From Ottelia alismoides (taxonomy: Eukaryota > Streptophyta > Magnoliopsida > Alismatales > Hydrocharitaceae), in NCBI GenBank assembly GCA_037367405.1, contig JAZKJV010010755.1:124001-188000 (forward strand): 64,000 bases of DNA, given 5' to 3'. The position numbers were made by a program, and so were the translations under genes. Shown here piece by piece: positions 33,677 through 46,659 of the stretch (position 1 is its first letter; every line of letters starts with the position of its first letter). Below the pieces are notes generated by a model. The model was not told where the DNA came from. It worked only from the letters and a program-made list of their open reading frames with translations, and ran no database searches.

Positions 33677-36176
33677 TGTTGGACATGTGAGCCCACGGCG
33701 AACCATTATGCAATAATTGTTATTGAGAATATCATTCCCTGATCTGAAATGAAGAATAAATAATTTGCATAATAGGTCCCTCTGTACAATTAGGGTTATG
33801 TACCATGGCTATCTTAATGATCATACAGTTGTTGATTCAATTATTGAATCATAGAGGCTGGTGCTTGGATGAATATCTAAAGGGTTAGATTGAGGACTCA
33901 TCAAGCACCGTCAAATGATTGTTAAGATGTGATCTCCAGCCTGAGTAGGAGATGGCAATCCTTTCTCACATAGGCTGATATCTGACCGACCTCTTGATGC
34001 AGGTCCTCTGCGTGGGAATAGAGATTCGGAGGTGTCAGATTAGTTAAGTCAAAGAGTTGACTTAACGAGATCGAGATAACCAAAGTCCTATGTTGAATGC
34101 TGTCACAGCATAGGCACGCATCCTCTGACCGGAGACAGATGTATTGCTATATGTCTGAGTATGTACATTTGGCAGACCAATAGGTTGATGACCTAACCAA
34201 GGTCTATACACCGGCGAGCTGGTGTGCATATAAGGGCATATGAGTAATACGATCTCTCAAAGGGATCATACAGGTTCACTACTAAACCGGAAGACATGAG
34301 CTCACTCATGAGATATTGGGAAGAATCAAATTCCGTGCACGGTCGTCTCGCTTTGGAAGCTTGACTGAATTTGTAGGTTTGATATATACTTTTGGAAAGT
34401 ATATGATCAAGACCTAGGTATGATATATGCTTTTGGAAAGTATATGATCGATACCAAATCCCAATGATCAAATGAGAAACTTGGTGATCAAACCCTGAAG
34501 AAGACAGTGAAAAATAGATCTTGATCTTCGGGTTGACCATGGGTCTTCCAGTATGCAGGATGTACAGGTATTGGGAATACCTGAGGGTGATGTGATCATA
34601 AACGATTGTATATCCATGACGCTTCCATTCCGAGGGAGTGATGAAACAGGTCTGGATTTTAGTGACTCCTTTCAGTAGAGAAGCAATCCGATCTTAGTCC
34701 AAGTGTTGGACATTGGTCTGAATGAGATTCAGATGTAATGAGAAGATTAGATTTGCGGTCTTGATTTAATCAAGCATCTATGGGAGGTTCGTAAGATATG
34801 GATTTGAGATAATATCTCAATGTCCAAGTCACTATACGTGGAACAATACAATCGCCCTGTCCTTATCTCCAAGTATCTGCGGAGAAAGCACATTATTCTT
34901 GAAGGAGTTCAAGAATAATTCATTTGATGAATTCCATATCCAAGCAAGAAGAACTTGATGATTAAATGAGATTTAATTATCAAGCTTAATATGAATATGA
35001 TTCATATTGTGAGAATTATTATCCAAGATAATTAAATGGGATTTAATTATCAAGGATTAGAGAATGTGGATAATACTATCCATGATATATGTGTGTTATA
35101 AATATGATTTATAATATACATATATAAGAGAGAGAATCTATGTAAATAGCATTTGTTAATTAATTGTGTGGATTGGATTCACATTAATTAATTAATTGGA
35201 AATGTAATTTACAAATTAGTTTGGGTTGTGAATATGATTCACATAATGATCAATGGCATGATTGAAATATTCACAAATTAATTTGGAATTAATTTGGTGG
35301 ATATTATTGCAATAATAGTTATTGCAATTTATTAAGAAATAATAAGATAAAATAAAAGGAGACAAAATAACACCCCAATTTTAGGGGAGGTTGGTTGACT
35401 CCATTTTATTTATCACATTATCTCTCTTAATTAGTTAATGTTAAATTAAATTATGTTGATAATGTTGCAACATTTTTTAATTTAAATTAATGTTGTTGGT
35501 TTTAATCAACAACAATCATAGCCATTGATTTACATGGACCAAGCATAGCCCTTGGATCCATGTGTCCCATGGATTAAGATCCAATGGATCCTAAACTAAT
35601 ATAAATAGAGGGCTAGGGTAGCCTTCCATGGTACATCATTAAGAGTTGTACAAGGTGACAACTCTCTCTCTCTCTTTCTCATTCTCGCCCTCTCTCTCTT
35701 TCTCTTCTCCATTAAGTGGCCGTCCACTTTGTGTTGAGAAAGGAGGGACTCTCGGCTTCTTCTTCGACGACTCGTGGATCTCCATCTTCTTTGGAGTTTT
35801 TTTACTCTAAAGGAAGACGACGGATTTCGTTTGACGAAATCGGGGGAGCCATCGCTTGGATCTTCATCGAGGATTGCGGGAAAGAACGTGACTCATCATC
35901 GCGCCCGCAAGTACGTTCTTCGTGGATCGGACTTAAGATAGGAGGATCTCTACTTTGGGATCTCGCGATCACAACCACGCTTCAAGAGGTATTCCTTGTA
36001 CTTTGTGGTTTGATGAAACGATCCGAGAAGTGTTCTCGTGATCATGTGGTTTCATCTTTAAAGTTAAAATTTTAATTTCCGCTGCATCTAGCAACTAGTG
36101 AGACTAGTTGCTCCGATTGCATACGATGCGATCGACACGCTTCCGTGATGCGCTTGAGGATACTCAATATCCTTCA
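33677..36176 (+). repeat. 5' LTR of copia copy 2 (2500 bp)
   Basis: TGTTGGACATG...ATATCCTTCA. A TATA box (TATAAATA, 35600-35607) is followed by a CT-rich stretch at about 35660-35712 that suits a transcribed leader. A 119-codon frame at 35716-36075 has an exact-position copy in the 3' LTR, but no resemblance to a known protein and no intact counterpart in copy 1. Confidence 0.92.
35600..35607 (+). promoter_or_regulatory. Putative TATA box of the copia LTR
   Basis: TATAAATA, conserved at 43476-43483. Copy 1 has TATATAA at the corresponding place (30920-30926). A CT-rich run follows 50-100 bp downstream. Confidence 0.6.
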
Positions 36177-36178
36177 AG

Positions 36179-36193
36179 TGGTATCAGAGCCAG
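36179..36193 (+). other. Primer binding site of copia copy 2
   Basis: TGGTATCAGAGCCAG, two bases after the LTR, complementary to the initiator tRNA-Met 3' end. Confidence 0.9.
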
Positions 36194-39140
36194 GTTGAAT
36201 ATGGTTTTGGATATGATCCATACACCTTAGACGATTTAGTTCTTGAAAGGGTTGCGAAATTTTTTTACTGCATTTCAATTTTCGCACCTCTGTCTAATTG
36301 AATTTTTCGGCTCTGTTTAAAATGTTTAAACACGAAAATTTCAATTGGATTTTGTTCCCCATTAAACAAGGAAACCATAGGACTTGAGTTTACTAAATTT
36401 GGACTTTATTTGCTCAAGATATGGCTTTTTGAATATGACTATATTCACTGTTGCGGGAACTGCGGATTTGAACGTAATTAATGAGATAATTACGGTTTTA
36501 ATACGCCTTGAAATGCGTGAATTATCACTTGGATTCTTTAATAAATCAAATAAGCAATCTTTGGAAACTGAGTTTGCATTTTTTGGATTTAAATTGATCA
36601 AGATAAGTTAATTTTAATGATTGGGGGTCACTGCTGGAAATTAACAATTTCTTGATCTTGAACCTTGTGATATGTCATTCAATTATCATGATGAAAATTA
36701 ATTGTTAATTTTCTGGAATAATTAGTGATAAATATTTGTGAAATATTTAAAGAGATAATTATTTCATTGAATGACACTTGCCTAAACCACAATGATGAGA
36801 TATTAGATCTTGATCATTGGTTCATCAACAAACATTGCTTTCATGAAAATCATAGTTTATCCTACAATAGTTGTAGGACAACTTTTACATGAAAAACCCT
36901 TTTGCTTGAATAGGATTGGGGATTTGTCTAGCAAATCTCCTTATAATCAAAAATGTTTTGATTTATATTATATATTATAATTTCGGTTGAAAAACCGATG
37001 AACATCTCAAAGTACATGATGGTCTATCTGGTATTATCCTTTCTCGAGGCGGATGTGGTGCCTAGTCGGAGAGCATTGGGGTAGCGGGTTGCAACGTATG
37101 TGGTCCGTCCCACTCTCGTCGGTACTGGCCATGACAGCGGGTAGGGACTGTATAATACCGGAGACAGACAATGTGTATTTTTCTAATTATTAAAATTCGA
37201 ATAATACGTATTTTGAGATAATACCTACTATTCAAGTAAAAGACATGTTTGTTGATTGATGATTGGATTGATGATTAATTTAATGTGATTAAATTAATTA
37301 TATCCAATAAACACTCTATTATGAATAGATGTGTATTTCCCTTGGAAGAATTAATTATGTGAATATGATTCACGATAATTAATTACAATTTGAATATGAG
37401 GTGGAGGATCACATAAGTGACATCCATGGTCTCCCGTCAAGGCGAAGGGTTCCGTCGCCAGGGATTGTATGTAGGAGACGCCTGTCCGAAGTGACAGATC
37501 CTATATGCAAGCGCATCTGGATCGGGCTCTTTGCTTCTCGAAAGAGTAAGGCCGTATGCGTAGTGACCCCAATATCGAGTCCTCATATTATTGGGGCGAT
37601 ATTGGATTGCGCATAGCGAGTTCTAATCCTGTTGACGGTTGGTTCAATTAGCAACGGGTCAACATCATCTTAGGGATGGTGGGCCCGGGTGTTAAAGACC
37701 GAATTGGGAATGCAAGTTGGACTTGCAAGGCGGAATGAGTTCCCGCTTCTTTTTATTGGAGTCGTAAGTTCTCATATTATTGGGATGCGACAAAGATAGG
37801 AAAGGAGATCCCAGATCTTGCGAGAGATATAATGGTAAGAATATCTCTTACATTGAAAGTAAATAAGGGAATGAACTTTCAGTGTTGACAAGGCAAGACA
37901 ACTTTGATATAAAAATTCCTAAATCAAAGTAAAACATGTATATATAATATATATATACCCTTATGCAAATTTCTTATTTCAGATAATCCTTCATTAAACC
38001 CACTCAATGTTATACTCGATGATAACCAGTAAAAATATCTTGGATTGGACTCATGATCCAGATATTGTACTTGCAATTGGACACATAATGTATGTGGTTG
38101 CAGTGTGCAAGTTTCCTCAACATAATGAGGAATGACAATTATGTAAGACAATAAGACATCGCCTTAGGGTTTGTATGTCTCTGTAGTCTTGATCCTTCAT
38201 CAAGTGTACTTTGGAAGTGACATGTCGATGGTGATCGTAATTGTCGAATAATCCTTATAAAATAAAAGAAGATATTTTGGCATACATATGTGCTCTAGAC
38301 ATTTATTCATGAATGACATGGTTCTCTGCATTATGCAGAATGGTAGCTCGAAAGAGATGATGTATTCAAAATGTTTGAATACCTACCTGAACCTAAGTCT
38401 CTAAGAGTTAAGATGTATGTAGATATGATGAGTGTCATCATTCTATTATCTATACTCTAATCATTCATGAAGCTTCATAATATTCATATTGTATGAATTT
38501 AATGAAGCATGTATAAATGTTGAAATGCTCTTATATTGAAATCCTTTGAATTCAACATAAGAGATTCTTTGTCTTAAACAATGGTTGTTTATTGATGAAG
38601 AGAGCACAGTGGAAGCATGGGTCGGACCCGAGTAAGAAGGAAAGTCAAAGAGTTGACCTACTTCTGTGACTTCCATATGATATCCAAAGAGTTGGATGAA
38701 TGCCAATACTGCAATAAGTTGATGTGTTGATAGTATGACTATCAAATCTGTCTAAAATCCTTAGTGAAGGACTCAGATAGAGCATCAGAATAATCTACAT
38801 ATAATCATTGACTCTGACTTTATTATTTCGTAAGATAAAGTCTGACAATTGTATCCCAATCTTCTAATGACATTTGCAATTAGTTGCATATATATATATA
38901 TATATTAGAAGATTAGAAATTTGATCTTAAGGTTTAGTAATCATCTACATGGATATTGTTGTAATTGTTGCAGCAATCTCTTTTGGATAGATAGACTTCA
39001 TATTCTCAGTGGGAGAGTCCTTAGTCTTAGAGAATGTCTCTATGACCTAGATATTAGAATACCCTCATTGTTTGTTTCTAAATATTGTAAATAAACATGA
39101 ATTCTGAGATAGAACTATCATAAATAGTTATGATGGAAAT
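36194..39140 (+). other. Non-coding leader of copia copy 2
   Basis: About 2.9 kb homologous to the leader of copy 1, with frames no longer than about 95 codons and no recognisable gag. It includes the uninterrupted version of the Athila insertion site (about 38938-38945). Confidence 0.6.
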
Positions 39141-41060
39141 ATTTCAGATAGTAATCTAACATCTAGTGGACTCCATAAAATTAGAAAATTAATGAATGGT
39201 TCATTAAGATTTCTAATACTGAAAATCAAACCTTATAAGATCAATAGGAGGATGAAGATCATTTGACAATGATCTGGCATCAAGTCTTGGACATATGTCT
39301 GTTGATTTGATCAATGGACTAGTAAGATATGAAACTTTAGAATGTCTAAAATTTCAAATCTTACATACTTGTGAATATTGCAAAATGTCCAATACACCCT
39401 TCTTTGGGAATGGTGTTAGATGTCGAGGTATTCAAGATCTCATACATCTTGATGTATGTAGATCATCTATATCATAGTAAACATTATGGATATGTAATAT
39501 CTATTGATGATTACGTATGATATGAGATTTCTTCTCTTCACCTGAGAAACCTTTGAAATGTTCAAAGATTTCACAATTTTGGTTTAGAACCAAAGTTTGA
39601 AGAAAGATGAAATGAATTTGATCTAACCTAGGTAGCTTGTACCTATTAGATAAAATTCAAAGAATACCTAATGGAGATATGAATATCATTTCTATCTCAC
39701 TCCTCCTGATAAACCTGAACTCAATAGAGTTGTAGGGAGATACAATTGGATCATGTGTGACATGATTTGATCAATGATGAATTTTAGCATAATTATCCTC
39801 TTAGTTTCCTGGTATATGTGTGTAGTAGAGACTACAATATATATCTTTAATAAGGTTCCATGGATGTAAGCTGGAATCTAGCACTTGAGAGTGCTACTTC
39901 ATTAGGAAAATAAAGTATGGTATTGGACACCTACTTTATGACCTTGAGATTCTTAAAAGATCTCATCTCTAAGAATGTGATTCTTAGAGGATTGAGATTC
40001 TTGAGAATCAAGATGAAAATGAAGTGAAGGAACTCATTTAATCTTGAGAAGATAATGAGGCTCCTGAAATCGGAAACTAAAAGGATAATTAAAGATGAAA
40101 CATTAATACCTCTTCAAATGAGTTTGAGGATGTATTCCATGTGTCAGTCAAGTCTGACAATGATCGGACTTCATGTGATGAAGCTCCTAAGGATCATGAC
40201 ATGGAATGATGGATATTAGCAATAAAGTCTAAAGTAGACTTCATATACAAGTGTTGTATATGGACCCTCGAGGATCCACCTATAAGGGTTAGACCCATTA
40301 AGGTGTAAATGGATCTTCAAGAGAAGAGGAACCTGATGAGAAGGTAAAGACCTTCAAAGCTCGGTTTGTAGCCATAAGCTACACACCGGAAGAGAAGACA
40401 TTGCTTGCAATGAGACTTGCTCTTCGGTGACCATGCGTAAACTCATCAGAATATTGCTAACCTTAGCTACACAACTTGACTATTGCATCTTCAAGATGTA
40501 ATTCAAGATTGCATTCCTCTAAGAATACCTCTCTGAGGATATTCACATGAAGTAGCCACAGGGTTTCATGTTTGGGGAAAGTAAGGTGTGAAAGCTAAAG
40601 AACTCCATCTATGGACTCAAATAAGCTTCTTGTAGTTGGAACATAAGATTTGATGAAATTATAAATGTTATGATTTCAAATAGAATCTTGATGAACCATG
40701 TGAAGCTTAGTAGGAGTGCCATTGTGTTCATCGTGCTAAATGTAGATAATATCCTAACCATTTGAAATGATATAAGGATGATAATAAGTGTTTTATAGAA
40801 TGGCTATTCCATACCTTGAGATATGATCTCAAGAATACCTCTTAGATCTTAGTTCTGAAGTTGTTCAGAATTAAAGAAAAGAGGGTATTGGGACTGTCAC
40901 ATTTGTAGTACACCTTGGACATATTCCATTCTTGGAAATTCCAAGAAAGGCTTCCTTCCCTTGATATTTGGTACTGACCTATCAAAAGGAATAGCACCTC
41001 AAAGAGTTGAGGAAGTGTATGCTTGATGTGTACAAAAGCCAGATATCTGCCATGCAGTGG
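39141..41060 (+). pseudogene. pol: Copia copy 2 pol remnants
   Basis: The clearest piece is the GAG pre-integrase/integrase zinc region at 39295-39477, with SVDLINGLVRYETLECLK, a CxxC pair (CEYC) and LIHLDVC, matching the copia HHCC finger. Integrase core remnants follow to about 39780 (a TPP-PELNRV-like stretch near 39700-39740). Reverse transcriptase runs from about 40200 to 40770, with the YVDD box decayed to NVDN near 40738. The stops at 40553-40555 (after HMK) and at the Gln of the IYGLKQAS motif near 40620 are the same as in copy 1. No functional product is possible. Confidence 0.82.
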
Positions 41061-41542
41061 GAGTAGTAAACTGTTACTAATCCTACTATGGAGAAAGAAC
41101 ACTTGATTGCAGTAATAACGATATCTTCAAAGATGAGAAGGCTATAGAGATAGTGATCTCTAAGTCTTATCTTCAAGAGCTTAAGACTTTATAGATAGAG
41201 ATCTAAAAGGTCTTAACTGTGGATACCTTGAGAGATAGTGATCTCCCAGAATAAGGGTATTCTGATAAGGATTATGAAAATACTGGTTATAATAGTTATT
41301 AAGCAATAGTGTCAAGGATACTATAAGTGCTTTGACTAGATTGAGTATTGGTTGCATAAGATGCAACATTTGCATTGGATGCGAGCACTGTTACCTAGGG
41401 ATATGCAAGTACCGTAAAAGGACTTGGCATAGTCTTTTGGGAACAGAGTGACTGATCAGCTTACCTAGCTATTTCTAAATAGCCTATGATTGTCACATGA
41501 GTGTGAGTATAAATGATTAGCCCATTAATGGCTCTTTGGGCT

Positions 41543-41552
41543 AGTGGGAGAT
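41543..41552 (+). other. Polypurine tract of copia copy 2
   Basis: AGTGGGAGAT immediately before the 3' LTR. Confidence 0.75.
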
Positions 41553-44052
41553 TGTTGGACATGTGAGCCCACGGCGAACCATTATGCAATAATTGTTATT
41601 GAGAATATCATTCCCTGATCTGAAATGAAGAATAAATAATTTGCATAATAGGTCCCTCTGTACAATTAGGGTTATGTACCATGGCTATCTTAATGATCAT
41701 ACAGTTGTTGATTCAATTATTGAATCATAGAGGCTGGTGCTTGGATGAATATCTAAAGGGTTAGATTGAGGACTCATCAAGCACCGTCAAATGATTGTTA
41801 AGATGTGATCTCCAGCCTGAGTAGGAGATGGCAATCCTTTCTCACATAGGCTGATATCTGACCGACCTCTTGATGCAGGTCCTCTGCATGGGAATAGAGA
41901 TTCGGAGGTGTCAGATTAGTTAAGTCAAAGAGTTGACTTAACGAGATCGAGATAACCAAAGTCCTATGTTGAATGCTGTCACAGCATAGGCACGCATCCT
42001 CTGACCGGAGACAGATGTATTGCTATATGTCTGAGTATGTACATTTGGCAGACCAATAGGTTGATGACCTAACCAAGGTCTATACACCGGCGAGCTGGTG
42101 TGCATATAAGGGCATATGAGTAATACGATCTCTCAAAGGGATCATACAGGTTCACTACTAAACCGGAAGACATGAGCTCACTCATGAGATATTGGGAAGA
42201 ATCAAATTCCGTGCACGGTCGTCTCGCTTTGGAAGCTTGACTGAATTTGTAGGTTTGATATATACTTTTGGAAAGTATATGATCAAGACCTAGGTATGAT
42301 ATATGCTTTTGGAAAGTATATGATCGATACCAAATCCCAATGATCAAATGAGAAACTTGGTGATCAAACCCTGAAGAAGACAGTGAAAAATAGATCTTGA
42401 TCTTCGGGTTGACCATGGGTCTTCCAGTATGCAGGATGTACAGGTATTGGGAATACCTGAGGGTGATGTGATCATAAACGATTGTATATCCATGACGCTT
42501 CCATTCCGAGGGAGTGATGAAACAGGTCTGGATTTTAGTGACTCCTTTCAGTAGAGAAGCAATCTGATCTTAGTCCAAGTGTTGGACATTGGTCTGAATG
42601 AGATTCAGATGTAATGAGAAGATTAGATTTGCGGTCTTGATTTAATCAAGCATCTATGGGAGGTTCGTAAGATATGGATTTGAGATAATATCTCAATGTC
42701 CAAGTCACTATACGTGGAATAATACAATCGCCCTGTCCTTATCTCCAAGTATCTGCGGAGAAAGCACATTATTCTTGAAGGAGTTCAAGAATAATTCATT
42801 TGATGAATTCCATATCCAAGCAAGAAGAACTTGATGATTAAATGAGATTTAATTATCAAGCTTAATATGAATATGATTCATATTGTGAGAATTATTATCC
42901 AAGATAATTAAATGGGATTTAATTATCAAGGATTAGAGAATGTGGATAATACTATCCATGATATATGTGTGTTATAAATATGATTTATAATATACATATA
43001 TAAGAGAGAGAATCTATGTAAATAGCATTTGTTAATTAATTGTGTGGATTGGATTCACATTAATTAATTAATTGGAAATGTAATTTACAAATTAGTTTGG
43101 GTTGTGAATATGATTCACATAATGATCAATGGCATGATTGAAATATTCACAAATTAATTTGGAATTAATTTGGTGGATATTATTGCAATAATAGTTATTG
43201 CAATTTATTAAGAAATAATAAGATAAAATAAAAGGAGACAAAATAACACCCCAATTTTAGGGGAGGTTGGTTGACTCCATTTTATTTATCACATTATCTC
43301 TCTTAATTAGTTAATGTTAAATTAAATTATGTTGATAATGTTGCAACATTTTTTAATTTAAATTAATGTTGTTGGTTTTAATCAACAACAATCATAGCCA
43401 TTGATTTACATGGACCAAGCATAGCCCTTGGATCCATGTGTCCCATGGATTAAGATCCAATGGATCCTAAACTAATATAAATAGAGGGCTAGGGTAGCCT
43501 TCCATGGTACATCATTAAGAGTTGTACAAGGTGACAACTCTCTCTCTCTCTTTCTCATTCTCGCCCTCTCTCTCTTTCTCTTCTCCATTAAGTGGCCGTC
43601 CACTTTGTGTTGAGAAAGGAGGGACTCTCGGCTTCTTCTTCGACGACTCGTGGATCTCCATCTTCTTTGGAGTTTTTTTACTCTAAAGGAAGACGACGGA
43701 TTTCGTTTGACGAAATCGGGGGAGCCATCGCTTGGATCTTCATCGAGGATTGCGGGAAAGAACGTGACTCATCATCGCGCCCGCAAGTGCGTTCTTCGTG
43801 GATCGGACTTAAGATAGGAGGATCTCTACTTTGGGATCTCGCGATCACAACCACGCTTCAAGAGGTATTCCTTGTACTTTGTGGTTTGATGAAACGATCC
43901 GAGAAGTGTTCTCGTGATCATGTGGTTTCATCTTTAAAGTTAAAATTTTAATTTCCGCTGCATCTAGCAACTAGTGCGACTAGTTGCTCCGATTGCATAC
44001 GATGCGATCGACACGCTTCCGTGATGCGTTTGAGGATACTCAATATCCTTCA
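41553..44052 (+). repeat. 3' LTR of copia copy 2 (2500 bp)
   Basis: Same length as the 5' LTR and about 99.8 percent identical by my reading. TATAAATA at 43476-43483. Followed by the ATACC duplication. Confidence 0.92.
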
Positions 44053-44314
44053 ATACCCCTGGCTCCAACCCTGCATTACTGGGTTGGAATTACTTGTATT
44101 GACCATGCAATTTCTTTGTATAATATTTTTTAACCATGTTCAAATAAATTTATCAACATAAAAATATATTATAATCATTTAAAAAGTTAATATAACACAA
44201 TCAATGTCACCTCGCATCCCAATTATCATTCCAACCATCCCAACCCTCCGATCATCTACTATTCACAGGATGATACCTCAACCCAACCCAACCCAGTAAT
44301 GAAACAGACCCTTA

Positions 44315-44526
44315 GGGCTCGTTTGGTTGTTGGGTTGGAGTGAGTTGGGGTAACCTGATTGGAATAGTAGCTGTTTGGGATGGTTATGAGGGTTGGATAT
44401 AGTTGGAATAAAGAATGTGATGTGATGTCACTATGATTTGTGATAGAATTCCATCCCATCAAAAGAGGGGGGTAAACCGGGTTCACCCGGGATAACCCGA
44501 GGGTAATCAATTTACCAAACGAGCCC
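44315..44526. mobile_element. Tourist-like MITE, 212 bp
   Basis: Terminal inverted repeats GGGCTCGTTTGGT / ACCAAACGAGCCC with TTA on both sides (44312-44314 and 44527-44529). The left TTA is shared with the end of the neighbouring MITE. No coding capacity. Confidence 0.8.
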
Positions 44527-44529
44527 TTA

Positions 44530-45009
44530 AGGTTTGTTTGGTTACTTCCTGTTTGGTTGCTGGGTTGGACTGGGTTGGGTTGGGGTACATCGGTGTACCC
44601 CTCCTTCCAACCCTCTCAATCCTCCTCATAGTTTACTATTCACAAGGGTACCCCAACTCAACCCAACCCAATCCAGCAACCAAACAGGCCCTTAGGATGG
44701 GGTGGGTTGGGATATCCTCCTATGAATAGTAGCTGTTTGGATGGTTATGAGGGTTGGGAGAGGGTTGGAATAAGGAATATGACGTGATATCACCTTGATT
44801 GTGATGGAATTTCAACTAGGAATGTAGGGGGTACATTGGGTTACCCCGATATAACCCAATTTATCTTTTTCATTCTTAGGTTGGAATTTCATCACAAATC
44901 ATAGTGACATTACATCACATTCTTTATTTCAATCCTCTCCAACCTTCATACCATCTCAAACAACTACTATTTATAAAAAGTTACCCCAATCCGACGATCA
45001 AACAGACCC
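44530..45009. mobile_element. Further nested Tourist-like MITE sequence
   Basis: A 147-bp MITE at 44545-44691 has CCTGTTTGGTTGCTGG at the left, its inverse at the right (ending GGCCC), and TTA at 44542-44544 and 44692-44694. It sits inside related sequence continuing to 45009 (GATCAAACAGACCC), which may be the far end of the MITE starting at 33402. Boundaries beyond the 147-bp unit are tentative. Confidence 0.55.
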
Positions 45010-45715
45010 TTGTAGTTTAATCGATTAGTTTAATACATTCGGCATAAATTCAACGTTAACTGCGAAATTTGAAATAATATTAAAAAAGTCCCATGAACAT
45101 TATACTGAGGAGATTGGATTTTCTGCTATGACCCGCTGCATCACAACAGCTGTAGCCACAGGAAGATCGAACGGTGATGATCATTGTTAAAGCAAAATAG
45201 ATCCGACTTAGAAGACTCGAGAACAATCTAGGCCGTCCAATTCAATCACGATTGGACAGTGCTGTGACCACACAACTACTCCTGGTGGCTGTGGACCAGA
45301 GGAGAGGGATCCGATTCCTTTGGCTTTGATGGAGCATTTAGCCGGTGGCAGTGGTGGTGTGGGGACGCCAAAAAAGCATCAACAGTGCCATCACAAGGTA
45401 ATGGGTCGCATCCGTCCGTACATGCCGAACGTGGATCTCTGTCCTTGCGGTCGCCCTCATGATGAAGGGACAGGACAGGAGTTGACAGGTGTTGCAATCT
45501 GTACAGCTCAAATGCTCATCTCAAACAATGGTCCAAGTTTATGATTGCGAAGGATGCTTTCTGAATTAGGGGCCAATAATTAGCAATAACATGTATAATT
45601 ATGAGTCTGTTCAAAGATCGACTACCGATAAAAGAGGATTGACCCATAGCTATGTCTTGGGATGTATATGTCACTTATTGAGTATCGTATTATTTTCAGA
45701 TATCACTTTATGATT
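45010..45715. other. No gene seen
   Basis: Mixed sequence with a moderately GC-rich part (45230-45500). Short frames on both strands overlap and none resembles a known protein. Confidence 0.4.
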
Positions 45716-46302
45716 TCTCTATTTCCAGCAGATGAGGCATGCTCAGTATGTCACAAATCTTGCCTAGACTCTTTTGAGGAGTATGTCGTTCATTGTCGTG
45801 AACTCCTATGTTTTAAATATAGACATGATCTTGTTAGAGATGCCCTCTATGATTTTCTCAAAAAGGTTGGGTTGCGTCAAAGAAAGAAACACCTGTGAAT
45901 TTTTTGTCTGATCCACACTCAGACCAGCAAATATTTTAGTTTTTGGTTGGACTGCAGGAAAACATGCATGTGTTGATTTAACTGGAGTGTCTCCTTTAGT
46001 TGGTCTGATAAAAAGTGATTTTACTGGGGGATACGCTGCACAGAAAGCTGCCTCAGCCAAAATTGTTAAACATGAGAAGACTTATATTGACAATCAACAT
46101 GTCTTCATCCCTTTCGGGTTTGATACCTTTGGGTTCTTGACGTCTGAAGCTGTAGAGCTCCTTAAGAGGGTCCAAGAAATTATACCTAGCAATGTTATGG
46201 TTCCCAGGTCTATGGATGTTGTGTTCCGAAGAATTGGATTTGCCATCCAAAAAGGATTGACGATACAACTTGTTGCCCGTTTCCCAACAATTTCTTTGTA
46301 AT
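45716..46302 (+). pseudogene. C-terminal tail of a LINE-like reverse transcriptase (remnant)
   Basis: Two frames separated by about 90 bp of shifted sequence. The first (45722-45898) has a zinc-knuckle-like pattern, ACSVCHKSCLDSFEEYVVHC, then FKYRHDLVRDALYDF. The second (45987-46301) reads SPLVGLIKSDFTGGYAAQKA, then QHVFIPFGFDTFGFL and IGFAIQKGLTIQLVARFP. This order is that of a tail found on many plant reverse-transcriptase-like proteins, where VDLTGVSPLVGL follows the zinc motif; here those residues fall in a shifted frame. No reverse transcriptase core is present upstream. Identification is from memory of the family. Confidence 0.5.
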
Positions 46303-46659
46303 ATGTCCTTATTTAAGAAAAAAAACATCTAACCGTTTATTATTAACGTAGCGGTTTAGCTTTCTCCTTTCAAGTTTCCTGCTCGAGATTTAATATTTAA
46401 GTCGAGATTGCATCACAAAATTTCTGAAAATGTTCTACTTTTATTTCCTGCCAACCATTCGAGTTATCTTTAAGTAAAAGATTAAAAACGTGATCATAGT
46501 ATTATCTGGCTTTTATTTTTTTGTCTAATATTTGAAAGTATTTCTAGATTGCATAAATGCTTCGATATATACTTCATATACTATACGACTTGGAATATAT
46601 CTTAAAAATTTCATTGTATTTCTTATATATATGAAAAAATGAAGTATGCTAGTGAGTTG
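46303..46659. other. No gene seen
   Basis: AT-rich sequence between the LINE-like remnant and the Pack-MULE. I see no feature except the Pack-MULE target duplication at its right edge (from 46660). Confidence 0.4.

Larger units (their letters stand above)
33677..44052 (+). mobile_element. Ty1/copia retrotransposon copy 2, complete but defective (10.4 kb)
   Basis: Two 2500-bp LTRs (33677-36176 and 41553-44052) enclose a primer site, a 5.4-kb interior and a polypurine tract, flanked by the 5-bp duplication ATACC (33672-33676 and 44053-44057). By eye the two LTRs differ at about six positions (for example near 34008, 34688, 34850, 35911, 36092 and 36153). The pol is a string of stops and shifts, so the element cannot encode its own enzymes. 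Structural completeness with near-identical LTRs implies recent movement using proteins from another element. Confidence 0.93.
33632..44311. mobile_element. Tourist-like MITE split by copia copy 2
   Basis: The left piece 33632-33676 starts GGGCTTGTTTGGTTAC after TTA. The right piece 44058-44311 ends GTAATGAAACAGACCC before TTA. Joined, the MITE is about 300 bp and the ATACC target of the copia element lies inside it. Confidence 0.65.

Noticed and set aside
35716..36075. 119-codon frame, identical in both LTRs of copia copy 2 (also 43592-43951)
   Set aside because: It is duplicated because the LTR is duplicated. Copy 1 has no intact counterpart and the product resembles nothing I know.
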